Source: Mnemiopsis leidyi (taxonomy: Eukaryota; Ctenophora; Tentaculata; Lobata; Bolinopsidae). From it: a stretch of DNA of 33,543 nucleotides. Each line of letters begins with the position of its first letter. The first letter of the stretch is position 1. The position numbers were made by a program, and so were the translations under genes. Below the pieces are notes generated by a model, which did not search any database, was not told the origin of the DNA, and saw nothing but the letters and a program-made list of their open reading frames with translations. Positions 9,975-26,429 of this stretch are shown here, piece after piece. Location: contig JH153043.1 of NCBI GenBank assembly GCA_000226015.1, positions 8,857 through 42,399 on the forward strand, in the 5' to 3' direction.

Positions 9975-10037
9975 CTAAAAGCCATCAGATTAAGAGCAAG
10001 TATACTTGCTATTAATCATTAATCTGATGGCTTTTAG
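9975..10037. repeat. Nested palindrome (19-bp perfect arms around a 16-bp perfect palindrome)
   Basis: ctaaaagccatcagattaa (9975-9993) is the exact reverse complement of 10019-10037. Between them agcaagtatacttgct (9995-10010) is itself a perfect palindrome. The whole can extrude as a cruciform or fold as a branched RNA hairpin. It may be a tiny MITE; no flanking duplication was identified. Confidence 0.85.
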
Positions 10038-11212
10038 GGTGCAAGTTCAAATTGAAACTTAACCCACTATTTACTCAGAATCACTAATCAGACTAGACCG
10101 TAATCAGCTAACTAGGCCCTCACCCCGAGCATAAACAAGCAAGTTCCTATCCCAATTGCTTAACTTCTTAACAATAATATTACTATCTAAGCCATTAGCG
10201 GATGTCTTCGTGGGAAAAAACAAATGAGTGGCCACGTGATCGATCGCGATGTGATTATAACAGATCGCAGAGATTCAGAGAAGAATATCAGGAATTAGCA
10301 CATTTTTAATCTTTATTTGATCATTGTATCACCCTGTATTGATTTGATAATTGTATCACTATCACCCTGCATCGCAGCATGTCTGATGTCATTATTTATC
10401 TTGTTCTTGAATTTGAGTTAGAAATTTATATTGACCGTGACGGTTCACTAAAAGTAAAGCATACTATAAGTATCACTATCAGTACACTTAAAGTAGAACA
10501 GAATAAAAACATTTCGACAAATGATGCATATTTTCATACTGTTACTTTTTCCTCTGACAGTTACAAATTACATGCACATTACTGATGAACTGATGCAGCT
10601 GATAGTGATCCTGTCCACAGTGGTTAGGCCCAGAATGGATGAGAGTAACCGCAACAGTAACAGTAACAGTTTTGCGGCCAAATGTTAAAACATTGATTAT
10701 TCATGGTTGTCAAGTATTGGCCAAGGGGGCAGAATGAGTACTTTGAGTTTGCATCTTTTGTGGAGCCAAAACTGTATACAGTAAGCACCTGGTGAGGTGA
10801 AGGTTAAAAGTATGGCCTGAATAGCGATCCAGAAGAAAAACGCCAAAATTAACGAAATTTGTCGATTGTGGACAAATTTTCACTTTTTATCATATATTGA
10901 AACCAAATATTGAATTATTGTGTTCAACGTCAAGTTCATGGATCATTTGCCAAGGTGTTTATGAAAATTACAGTTATAACGTGCGAGATAATTGTAAGTT
11001 GTAACGTGCCAGATAATTGTACATTATCACAACCAAAAAATGTTTGTAGTCGATAGTGATTAGACTTAGAGAAAATACAATGAAAAGAATTTAAACCCTT
11101 TAAGTGTGTTACTGCCACTGGTGAATACCGGCCATATTGATGGTCACGAAAGAAAACTCAAAACTCTGTTATAATTATAAGTTGTAGTAATAATTGGTCA
11201 TTCACAATCACA

Positions 11213-11631
11213 TATGATGTCATCACCTAGAGGGGGGAGGGGGTTTCCAAATGATGACGATTGATGACGAGGGGGGTTTGGCCGATGATGATGTCATCAA
11301 AAATTTTAAGGATTTATAGGATTTTTTTTGAAAATTTTTGATTTCTTTTTAACATTTTATCAGCTGTTACAAAATCAGAAGGAACAATTCCAAATAAAAA
11401 TTCCGATTCAGAATCTGGTAAAATACTGCGTTTTTTTCAAAAATGACTGCGAATTAAAAGACCGAAAATCAGTTATTTTGACATGAAGTAGGGGGGAGGG
11501 TTCCGACTCTGATGATGTCATTGTGGTAATTTACCTCTGACATTTACGGGGGGGGGGGGTTCGTGTTATGATGACGGAGGGGGGTAAAAATTACCGAAAA
11601 TTTGCTGACGTCATATGTGAACGACCCCTTA
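11213..11631 (+). repeat. Interspersed repeat with G-runs and TGACGTCAT motifs
   Basis: Blocks of ggggggagggg alternate with gatgatgtcatc and gctgacgtcatatg motifs. The end atatgtgaacgacccctta is shared with a fragment at 6697-6715. The composition is unlike the AT-rich surroundings. It has no coding capacity; probably a non-autonomous element or the tail of a degraded one. Confidence 0.6.
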
Positions 11632-12839
11632 GTATGGTCATTAGTATAACTTTGTCTTAATTATTATAATGCCAATATATGAGTTGATATGGCTTTTGGC
11701 TGACATGGAGTCGATCAGCTCCAGCCAGTCTAGCTCATAAGAAGCAAAGCCTGCAAATTGTAGGACATTGTAACACTGCACATCATTTTATCCGCTATAA
11801 TATAAGTTGTTCAATAACCTCGTGACTTGGACTTAACGCGTGGTTATTGTCATGTGCAGCTGCAGCTGCGTGAGTTACTGGCTGATTGGACAGTACTTTT
11901 GACCTCATTAATTATTGGTGGGAATTATGTTGGGCTCGGTTGTTGCGATTTATCATATATCATTATTCATTAATAAGGCTTTTCCAGCACCTTTAAGGTT
12001 CATGACGATGTGGCCACAACTGTTGTGATGATCTTGATCTCTTCCCCAATTTCTCTTAAGTTGATTAATATTGATGGCCATTCCTAAATCCTTTGTTGTT
12101 TGTGCTCGATCAAGGCAATGGTAAAAGATTAGACAGCGAAGGCCCTCACTAATAGTGCAATGACTGAGGAAAATTTGATAATATTAAAGCTCATTGTTGC
12201 ACAACCAGCTCTTGGATTATCAGATAGGGACTGTTTCTAGAAAAATTAACGTTCGATCTTAAGTAATTAAGTATTGAAAAAGGAATACAAAAGCAGTAAG
12301 CAGTCACTGTTATTGTTAATATCATTATTATATTAAACAGAGACAGTGGTCCGCTTATCGCTTATAGAATAAAACATGATTGTCGGAGCTGTCTAATATT
12401 ACCAATGGGATGACGATGCACATGTCGCTGAGTTTTACGATGCAGATGGATTAGACGCTCCACAGAGATAAAGAATACAGATAGATACATAGATATCTTT
12501 AAAAAGGATTGTATTCAAGAAATATATACTATTCACAGCAAAAATTAATTTCAATCTGTTTTTTGAAAAAAGTGTACAATTAGAATTGATCACATTTTAA
12601 AACTTCTGACGATTGGTATAATTGAAAGGGATTGACAATAAATTCAACATTCTCTTACCTTAACTAATACCTTAACTAATACAGTGAAGTAGACTTATCC
12701 TACAAAATCTTTATTGTACTACAATAACTGTCAATGATAGGGAAGAGAAGTTGTTAATGGTTATCAAGTATGACAGTAAGTTAGTGTTGCTTACTTTAAC
12801 CAACACTAAGAAATGTCCTGGTTGTCAACCTATCAATAA

Positions 12840-12951
12840 CTAGGGGTTATACTCTTCGATAGCAAATAAGCTAGCTCCGTGAATGGCATATCCTCCAGAG
12901 ATTATGATAATTGATGTGATACTGATAGCGATCAACAGCATCACATTACCT
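12840..12951 (-). CDS. Possible terminal exon of an unknown membrane protein
   Basis: Read on the - strand, an acceptor-like tgtttatag is followed by an open frame encoding a hydrophobic helix (VMLLIAISITSIIIISGGYA) and the tail HGASLFAIEEYNP before a stop at 12840-12842. The helix and polar tail look like a protein end rather than random sequence. No upstream exon is visible, no family is recognised, and the 17-bp minisatellite lies just upstream. It could be a relic. Confidence 0.25.
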
Positions 12952-13072
12952 ATAAACATTAAACAGTGGAGAGGACAGAAATGCAGAGTTAGGGGTTGCA
13001 CCCCTCCTTTAAGACTTCTGAAATGAAAGTTCAATAAATCTCTATATGGTCAAGGTACCTCATAAACCACAG

Positions 13073-13250
13073 CACGTGTTGTCACATAACACGTGTAGTC
13101 ACACAGCACGTGTAGTCACACAGCACGTGTAGTCACACAGCACGTGTAGTCACACAGCACGTGTAGTCACACAGCAACGTGTAGTCACACAGCACGTGTA
13201 GTCACACAACACGTGTAGTCACACAACACGTGTAGTCACACAGCAAATGC
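13073..13250. repeat. 17-bp minisatellite with a CACGTG E-box in most units
   Basis: About ten units of cacgtgtagtcacacag follow each other with a period of 17 bp (one unit is 18). The palindromic hexamer CACGTG is intact in nine or ten of them. The array lies about 360 bp beyond the stop codon of the Lon gene. The final unit has decayed (caaatgcagtcgcactt). Confidence 0.95.
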
Positions 13251-13609
13251 AGTCGCACTTTACATAGTTTATCTTTGATAATTGACATAAAATAAACTAG
13301 CATGTAAAAAAAGGCTGTAGAATAACGCATAAACACATTACATAGTACGATGTAAAAAGTACATAATGCACTGAATAATTTACACGGTCCCAAGTCTTAA
13401 CACCGTCAACGGTCCAGCCTAGAAACTTCGAAAACAAATAACTTACTTATTCGGCATAAATGGAAAATTTCAACATTGGAGGGTCCGACAAAATCTTAGA
13501 TTTTAAATCTAACTGTAGGGTCAAAACTGGAAATTTGAACTCTCGATAAAAATCAAAGATACGGACTAAAAATATATCTCAAACAAAACGCTCCGCCCGG
13601 CGTCCATTT

Positions 13610-20121
<6,512 letters not shown>

Positions 20122-20476
20122 TTGGTGTAACTAAAATAATCAGAACAGTGAGGTAACTACTTAACTAAAACAGTTAGTTTATTTAATTATTACTTGAGCA
20201 GATGTCGGATCAAGCATATGATATTACATATAGGTAAGTTACAAAGATATGCAACACTTCGTTTTGAAAGCAAAATGATAACACAAAAACTAATAACTGG
20301 ATATCATAGAAATTTTAAACATACATTAATTTATTCAGGATATTGGAAAATTCAGGATATTGGAAAATTTAGATATATCTGTTCTAAAAATGTGATCAAT
20401 CAAACAAACGGGACAAAAAGATGAAATCAGCACTGTACATCAATCTCAAGTCCCACTGAAATACAGATAACAAAAC

Positions 20477-23075
20477 TCACAATTTGGTCGGCATTACGTT
20501 AACAAACGATATTTTCTTAGAATGTACACTTCTCTGCTGTCGATATTTATTCAAAATTTCCCGTTTCCGTTTCTCGTGTAACTTTTTCTGAGCTGCTCTA
20601 GGACCATGGTTGTTTTCATAATGAATTCTCAGTGCAAGTTCCAAACAAAATGTTTTCAAACATATCTCACACTTATGAGGACGGTCCAAGTGAACATACG
20701 AATGTTTCTTCAGCGCGTTGCGCTGTTTGAACCCTTTACCACATTTAGGACATTTAAAGGGACGATCTCCCGTGTGTACGCGCAGATGTTTTAAATAGTT
20801 CAGGTTATGCTGTGTTTTATAACTACACTTATCGCAATTGTATTTGTAATTGTGAAAGTGTACAGTTTGTATATGGTCCACAAGTTTATACGGTATTTTA
20901 CACGTGAACTCGCACTTCTTGAACCGACAACTGAGAATATCATTTGGGATTGTGTGGAGTCTACGCTTGTGAAGTTCCATCACCTCCTTCCTGAAAAATG
21001 CTTGGTCACACACGTCACAGGTAAACTTGCGGACATTAATGTGGGTAACTACATGTCGCTTCATGTTGCTTTTGTCGTTAAATCTCTTGTTGCAGTAAGA
21101 ACAGGCATGTAGCCTGACGCCTAGATGTCGACTGATGTGACGTTTCAAACACTGCTTTGTTTTGAACTCTTTGTTACATTGAGAACAGGGAAACATACGA
21201 GGTTTATCTAAGACAAGAGTGAATCTCGACCCATCCATGGAGGTACTGTCGTGAAGTTGAGGAGGCCGGATGTAAGGCGGCGAGTCGAGAGACGGTCGCG
21301 TACACTTCCTCTTCTTTTTCTCGCCTTGCAGTGCAGTTCGTATATTGTTCTGGGTAAGAAGACGTTGCAGCTCTGTGAGTAACTTGGAATTTAGAGTTGG
21401 GTCTTCTTGGACTGAGGGCTGTGTATTTGTGTCCTCTGCCATTTTCGCCATCAATGTTTGTTCGTCAAGTGAAATCATAGGAACAGACTTCTTGCGAGCA
21501 GGTTTGGGAGCTCTAGCTTTTTTAGGCTGGGTATTTGTGGACATCATGTTGCTAGTCAAAACTCGCTGTATGTTAGAGAGATACTCTGTGTCTCCTCCTT
21601 GACTACCGTCTCCGTTAGAACAGCCAGGTTTTTCTGAGGAAAAGACAACTGTGCTTGTCAAGCTTTCCGACTTTTTCCTTCTCTTTCCATCTTCTTTTTG
21701 AGAGTTGTTTCGCTTGTGCTTTCTCTTTGGTTTAGGAACACTGATAGGTTCTAATTCCTCAATAGTCAGACCCTGAGGGCTGCTAGCTTTGTTTTCAAGT
21801 CGTTCAGAAGGAGAGGATGGAACATTTTCAGGGTACAGTTCGTCCATCATGTGAGAAGTTGACAGTTTATCGAGGTCACTTTCAACAGTCGGCAATTCTA
21901 CTTCTTTAGAATTCTCTTCATCAGTCGTTGGACTTTTTGTCGGTTCAGGCGTTATTGTTGACAGTTCGTTAATCTTATCTCTGATTTCTGTGCTCACAAC
22001 GTCAAGCTGACTGTTTAAAGTTTCGATGACAGAATCCCAGTTTTTCTTGGCAGGCGGTTTGTTCATTCCTACGCGGATGGTTGCTTTATCCAGCTGACCA
22101 TGAGTATTGTAACTTGGGTTACACATGTTGGTGATAGCCTGGCTTGGAAGTGGCGGTTCTGACACGCTTTTGGAAACTTCTCGAATTTTATCGAAGGATC
22201 CAGGTTCATAGTTTTGTGAAGTTGATACCTCAGGATCGAGAGAATCTGTCTGGCTTGTAGAAGGTACAGGAGGGTCATGGTGAATCTCTTTAGTGACCGA
22301 AAGAGGCATCTGTTGATCGTAGGAAGGTATGTTGTGAGGCATGTTCGTTGGGGTTATGTTTCCCAAAATGTAGTGCTTGATCGGCGAGTCCAACTCTGAT
22401 ATGTCCAACTGAAAATTTCAAAAGTTTTAAAATTCATTCATTTCCAGAGATTGGAGGCTGAGATTGGGGCAACTCAATTAAAGTGAATGAACAAATACAC
22501 AGACATAGAAACAGAATCAGGGACAGAGGTAGAAACAGACACAGGCACAGACAACCAAACACCCACCCACACACCAACAAACACACAAACGTGCCTACAA
22601 AAGGATACAAACACGGATCGGTGAAAAAGTTTGTGGAGAACTCAGGAAAATAATGTACAAACTTGAGGGTAGGTGTAGAAAGGCTGCAAGGAATTGACAA
22701 AGGAGGTGTGAGGGGTTACAGGGTTATCCAGAAAGTTGAACCCAGTAATACCAAGCACGTCTCGTCCCGCCATTACGAGATGCATAAGCCAGTGAGAGGG
22801 TTGTGGCATCTCCTCGCCTTTAGGGATTAGCTTCATACTGATACTCTGATAGCCTCCCGCATTCAGCTGACTGAGAGGGTTAAATGTGGATCTAAAAGTT
22901 TAAAGCGAAATTGTTTGACGTCTGTGTCAGAGCAAAATGAATCTAAATATCAAATCAATATCATAGCAATCATCCTACCTTAAGAAAATGTACTTTCTCC
23001 CAGCTTAAATGTTACTAACCTGGCTATGAGCTTGTACAAGATACTGAAATCTTCCTCACTGCCTAAATTTTTCAT
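20477..23075 (-). CDS. C2H2 zinc-finger protein, seven fingers, three exons
   Basis: Exons 23020-23075, 22663-22891 and 20477-22408 join in frame (donors gttagt and gtttgt, acceptors cttttag and ttttcag) to give 738 residues. The ATG at 23075 follows an in-frame stop. Residues 1-95 (MKNLGSEEDFSILYKLIARS, then LMHLVMAGRDVLGITGFNFL) form a compact region I do not recognise. The middle is Ser/Pro/Glu-rich and disordered, with basic clusters (KPKRKHKRN, KRRKK, KKARAPKPARKK) fit for nuclear import. Seven C2H2 fingers span about 501-695, mostly joined by linkers unlike the canonical TGEKP (HLGVRLH, HINVRKF, HTGDRPF). The fourth finger has four residues between its cysteines. It is probably a nuclear DNA-binding regulator; targets cannot be inferred. 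It ends 356 bp from the Lon start and begins about 410 bp past the DNAJC2 stop. Confidence 0.8.
22490..22605. repeat. Low-complexity acag/acac-rich tract in a zinc-finger gene intron
   Basis: Degenerate repetition of acagacat, agaaacag and acacacc motifs within intron 2 of the zinc-finger gene. There is no coding or structural signal beyond composition. Confidence 0.6.
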
Positions 23076-23450
23076 CTTTAAATGTCTTTCATCATATCAC
23101 TTTTACATTATCTGCAGTGAGGCTTGTTACAGAATCACCTGAGAGATATAGACTTCATCCAACACAAAAAAAAGTTCAGGTAAGTGATCAGATTGAAACT
23201 TAGTATATAGACTTTCTGAATTTATGATTGAGGACGGTTTGATGGAAGACACTTGTAGTAAAATAATGATACAACTAAATTAAATAGAGGATTAAAAACT
23301 CAAAAAAATAAAAGCTTCGAGCAAACTGTCATAACAATTCATGGAATCGTTAAATGTTAGCCTCTTTAGCATTTTCATGATAATGAAAAGAGTAGAAACT
23401 ATCCCAATTGATCAATTAATAGCTGAAAATTCTTAGAGAACTATCAAAAA

Positions 23451-23456
23451 TTTAAT
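23451..23456 (-). terminator. Possible poly(A) signal ATTAAA of DNAJC2
   Basis: ATTAAA on the - strand, about 30 nt after the DNAJC2 stop. It is a common variant hexamer and close enough to act as the cleavage signal, but no downstream element was verified. Confidence 0.35.
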
Positions 23457-23484
23457 CAAGGAGAATATCAACTACACAAAACTA

Positions 23485-25302
23485 TTATTGTTTAGCTTTT
23501 TTGGCTTTAATTTGTTCTACCAAGTCTTTGTATCTCCGCATGCAATCTTTCTTAGATCTTGAACCAACAAGCTTTGCAATTTCGTCCCATCTTTGTGGAC
23601 CAACTGACTGGGGAAATTTTTTGAGACCTTCTTCGAGAAGCTTTTGCTCTTCTGCAGACCAGGGTAATTTCTTCTTCTTGTCGTTGGCAGCATCGGAAGT
23701 GTCGATCAGGGCTGAATTCATGGTGTCCTTCGAGCTAATTCCACCACCAGCAACCACACCATCAATTCTCTGCTTCTGTGACTTCTCGAAATTATTGAAT
23801 GCTTGCTCGTTAACTTTAGTTTTCAGATCATCACCTTCTTTTGATTGCAAATTTTTGACTTTCTGAATGATGTCTTTGCTGACATATGATTTGCACACAG
23901 CACTATGTTGATTGAGATAATCAGCAATAGTATTCCATCTGTTTACTGTGCCTGGGGGATAAATTTTAACAGCTTTGACTAAAATGGCAATATCCTGCGG
24001 AGAAAACTTATCAGAGCTAATGCTTTGATCTTTGTGCTGTTCTTGACTTTGCTTTGCTTTGATGAGGTTTTCTTTTGTTTTTGTTTCCTGTGCTTCGAGA
24101 TGAGAACTCATGAAAGAATTATAAAGTTTGGAAAACTCATTTACACTTTCATTCAATGAGTTGAGCTGTTTCAAATCATCAATGGCAAGACCTTGAAGTA
24201 ATATTTCCATATTTTCCATAGCTTTTACGACATTATCTTCATTTTTGCAAAAGTACTTATTGTTTTTCACAAAATCTCTGACTTTCTTTCTTTCTCCTTT
24301 CAAAAGTTTATTCTGCTTTTGCCTTTCCTTTTTCTCAGCTTCTGCTTTTTCTTTTTCCTGCTGAATTCGCTTCTCTTCTTCTTCTTTTCTGATCCGCTCT
24401 TCCTCCTCTTTTTGGAGACGAAGAGCTTCTTGTTCTTGCCTGTAAGCTTCCTGCTTTGCTAGTTTGGCTTCAAGCTTTCTCTTTTTTCGATCTTCATTAA
24501 AGGCCTTGATTCGAGGGTCACATGCATAACAGTTGTCAACAATTTGTCGCATTCTTGTCATTTCTTCTTTTTTGCGACGAACCCTCTCTTGTTTATTCAG
24601 TTTGTCTAAATATCTTCTTTCTTCCTTACAGTCAGCTTTGTCTCTTTCTTCTTCATCAAGGTAAGAATATTCTCTCCAGCTCTTAAAATCGTACCAAAAG
24701 TTGTAAAAATCATTGACATAGTCAATCTCATCAGAGTCTGAGCCAAGCATGGGGACGTTTTTGTTAATGGACCATTGTGCATTCCTCTCAATCACTGGAC
24801 CAAAAACTTTATAGAAATTTTGCTTGTTGTGTTCAGTGACATTTGGAACCTCATTATCGAAATTTGGATCAATACTGTCATAAGCCCGCTTCCCATCAAT
24901 GACACAAAGCTGTTCATATGCCTTTTGTATACAGGTGAACGCTTCTTCATCAACTTTGGTATTGCCCTGACTCTTGTCAGGATGACATTTAAGAACCATG
25001 TACTTGTATGCCTTTTTTACATCCTTAGTGGATGCTTTGACCCTCAGATTTGGGATGCCTAGGACTCTGTAATGGTCCTGTTCTTTCCAGTCTTTAGCCT
25101 CCAAACTTTTTATATATTTTACATCAATGACAATGTCACTTTCTGATAATTGTTCCTTCTCATCTTCTGAATCCACATCTCCTTCTTGGCCGACAAGATT
25201 GTATCTTGAGCATTGGTAATCAAAGTAGGCTAGACCAAATGGATAAACATATGCAATAGTTGGAGGTGAGAGTGAGCCCCTAACATCAACAGTAAATGTC
25301 AT
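23485..25302 (-). CDS. DNAJC2: DNAJC2 / zuotin, ribosome-associated J protein, single exon
   Basis: 605 residues in one uninterrupted frame (human protein 621). The J domain spans about 75-142 with its catalytic HPD in LKCHPDKS (107-109). The zuotin homology region follows (DFYNFWYDFKSWREYSYLDE), then a long charged helix (KKRKLEAKLAKQEAYRQEQE and the Glu/Lys-rich stretch after it) known in the family to contact the ribosome. Two C-terminal SANT/Myb-like domains complete it: FSPQDIAILVKAVKIYPPGT and LPWSAEEQKLLEEGLKKFP. It works with HSPA14 and Hsp70 on nascent chains and can act in chromatin in vertebrates. All parts are present, so it should be functional. The absence of introns contrasts with the 15-exon Lon gene beside it and hints at retroposition. 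An acceptor-like tattttacag lies 15 nt before the ATG. Confidence 0.92.
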   Translation of the reverse strand: MTFTVDVRGSLSPPTIAYVYPFGLAYFDYQCSRYNLVGQEGDVDSEDEKEQLSESDIVIDVKYIKSLEAKDWKEQDHYRVLGIPNLRVKASTKDVKKAYKYMVLKCHPDKSQGNTKVDEEAFTCIQKAYEQLCVIDGKRAYDSIDPNFDNEVPNVTEHNKQNFYKVFGPVIERNAQWSINKNVPMLGSDSDEIDYVNDFYNFWYDFKSWREYSYLDEEERDKADCKEERRYLDKLNKQERVRRKKEEMTRMRQIVDNCYACDPRIKAFNEDRKKRKLEAKLAKQEAYRQEQEALRLQKEEEERIRKEEEEKRIQQEKEKAEAEKKERQKQNKLLKGERKKVRDFVKNNKYFCKNEDNVVKAMENMEILLQGLAIDDLKQLNSLNESVNEFSKLYNSFMSSHLEAQETKTKENLIKAKQSQEQHKDQSISSDKFSPQDIAILVKAVKIYPPGTVNRWNTIADYLNQHSAVCKSYVSKDIIQKVKNLQSKEGDDLKTKVNEQAFNNFEKSQKQRIDGVVAGGGISSKDTMNSALIDTSDAANDKKKKLPWSAEEQKLLEEGLKKFPQSVGPQRWDEIAKLVGSRSKKDCMRRYKDLVEQIKAKKAKQ

Positions 25303-26429
25303 TATTGCTGTTTAAACCTGTAAAATAATGTCTTATTAAGATACTGAAACCCCTAAAACATTAACAAGAATTATGTCTGCTAAAGAGATCCATCTCTGCT
25401 CCCTGAAAGCTTAATTGTACCATTAGATATTTCAAATTTAAACACTTCTACATAAGTGCAGTTCAACAGTGTCTTTCACTCGATTCAAGAAGAAAATAAC
25501 AATTTTGGTCACATAGTAAATATATGTACAAAAATGGGTACATGCAATGTGCGCACAAAGCACAGTCAACAGTTATCAGCCAAGCCTGCACACATCATAC
25601 AGCACTGCACAGACAATTCAAATGACTGTCAGATAAGGAAAAATTAGCAAATTAAGCAGCATATCTCTTCAAATTTTCTTGACTGTCAGATAAAGAAGAA
25701 TTAGTTTATTAAGCATAACTTCCTTTTCTTTACTTCTACATTAATAAACCATGAAATTTAATCCAAGTTTCTTGTCCATAATGAAAATTTGGGAGTGAAC
25801 TTCGAGAAACTCATGAAAGAAGAGGAATACTTGATGCAAAATAAAGGTTCTAAAGTGTTACAACCATATGGATATTACTATCAATAAATATATGAGAGTT
25901 TAATTTATTGTTCACAGTAAAAAAATTTAGTACACAAACAATTATATTTTTATTCATCATTACATCAACAAATGTCATAGATTTGTATTTGAATTTGTAA
26001 CACCTGTACACAAGCTTTAACAGTTTTACTGAAGGGACAAATTGAAGATTCTAGATCTTTTAGTGGAGACACACCTCATTCAACCCTCAATCACGGTTTC
26101 CTGGTCAGGGAATCCCGACTAACCCAACAAGACTGCATAGGCAAATGCCCTAAGCGCACTCCACTAGGATTAGATATACATAACATGTTGTGGCAGCCAG
26201 GCACTTCAGTTTTTATTACATGAACATTTTAATGGACGTCACATGTAGCACTGCACAAGCATAGGCACTTCAACAGAACCAAACTTGGGCCTCAAAGGAA
26301 AGCCACATGATTTTGGGATTTAACGTTTTCCTTGATTGAACATTTTTAGCCGTACCAATTAACTTAAAAGGATTTCTCCACTGTAGGTTATTGGCTCTGG
26401 TTAGAGCTTAGGTTAATGACCTACGGCAA
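25303..26429. other. Non-coding interval upstream of DNAJC2
   Basis: Contains the presumed DNAJC2 promoter and 5' UTR, a short direct repeat of tgactgtcagataa (about 25624 and 25681), and a diverged SINE-like copy at 26041-26200 on the - strand. I see no exon or RNA gene. Confidence 0.5.
26041..26200 (-). repeat. SINE-like repeat, diverged copy
   Basis: On the - strand, ttagggcatttgcc, then cgggattccctg and ggaaaccgtgattgagggtt, follow the same order as 32107-32215 on the + strand (ctaagggcatttgcc, gtgggattgctg, ggaaactgtgactgagggct). Similarity continues for about 150 bp with many substitutions, so this is an old dispersed repeat. Confidence 0.55.

Larger units (their letters stand above)
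9210..12839. other. Long non-coding interval
   Basis: This stretch separates the SLC35G-like gene from a doubtful exon at 12840. It contains degenerate tacaag/caac-rich sequence (9452-9530), a 30-bp-period duplication of tgagcttttctag (9922-9970), a nested palindrome (9975-10037), and a large G-run repeat (11213-11631). The phrase cagtggtccgcttatcgctta at 12343 resembles an hAT-type terminus but has no partner that I can see. No convincing exon is visible. Confidence 0.6.

Noticed and set aside
12343-12366. hAT-type terminus cagtggtccgcttatcgctta
   Set aside because: No inverted partner or 8-bp duplication could be found nearby.
13073-13250. CRISPR-like array
   Set aside because: The 17-bp units are contiguous with no unique spacers, so this is a minisatellite in an animal genome.
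22408-22410. Start of the zinc-finger protein at 22408
   Set aside because: The codon there is TTG directly after a splice acceptor. An upstream ATG exon at 23075 joins in phase through exon 2.
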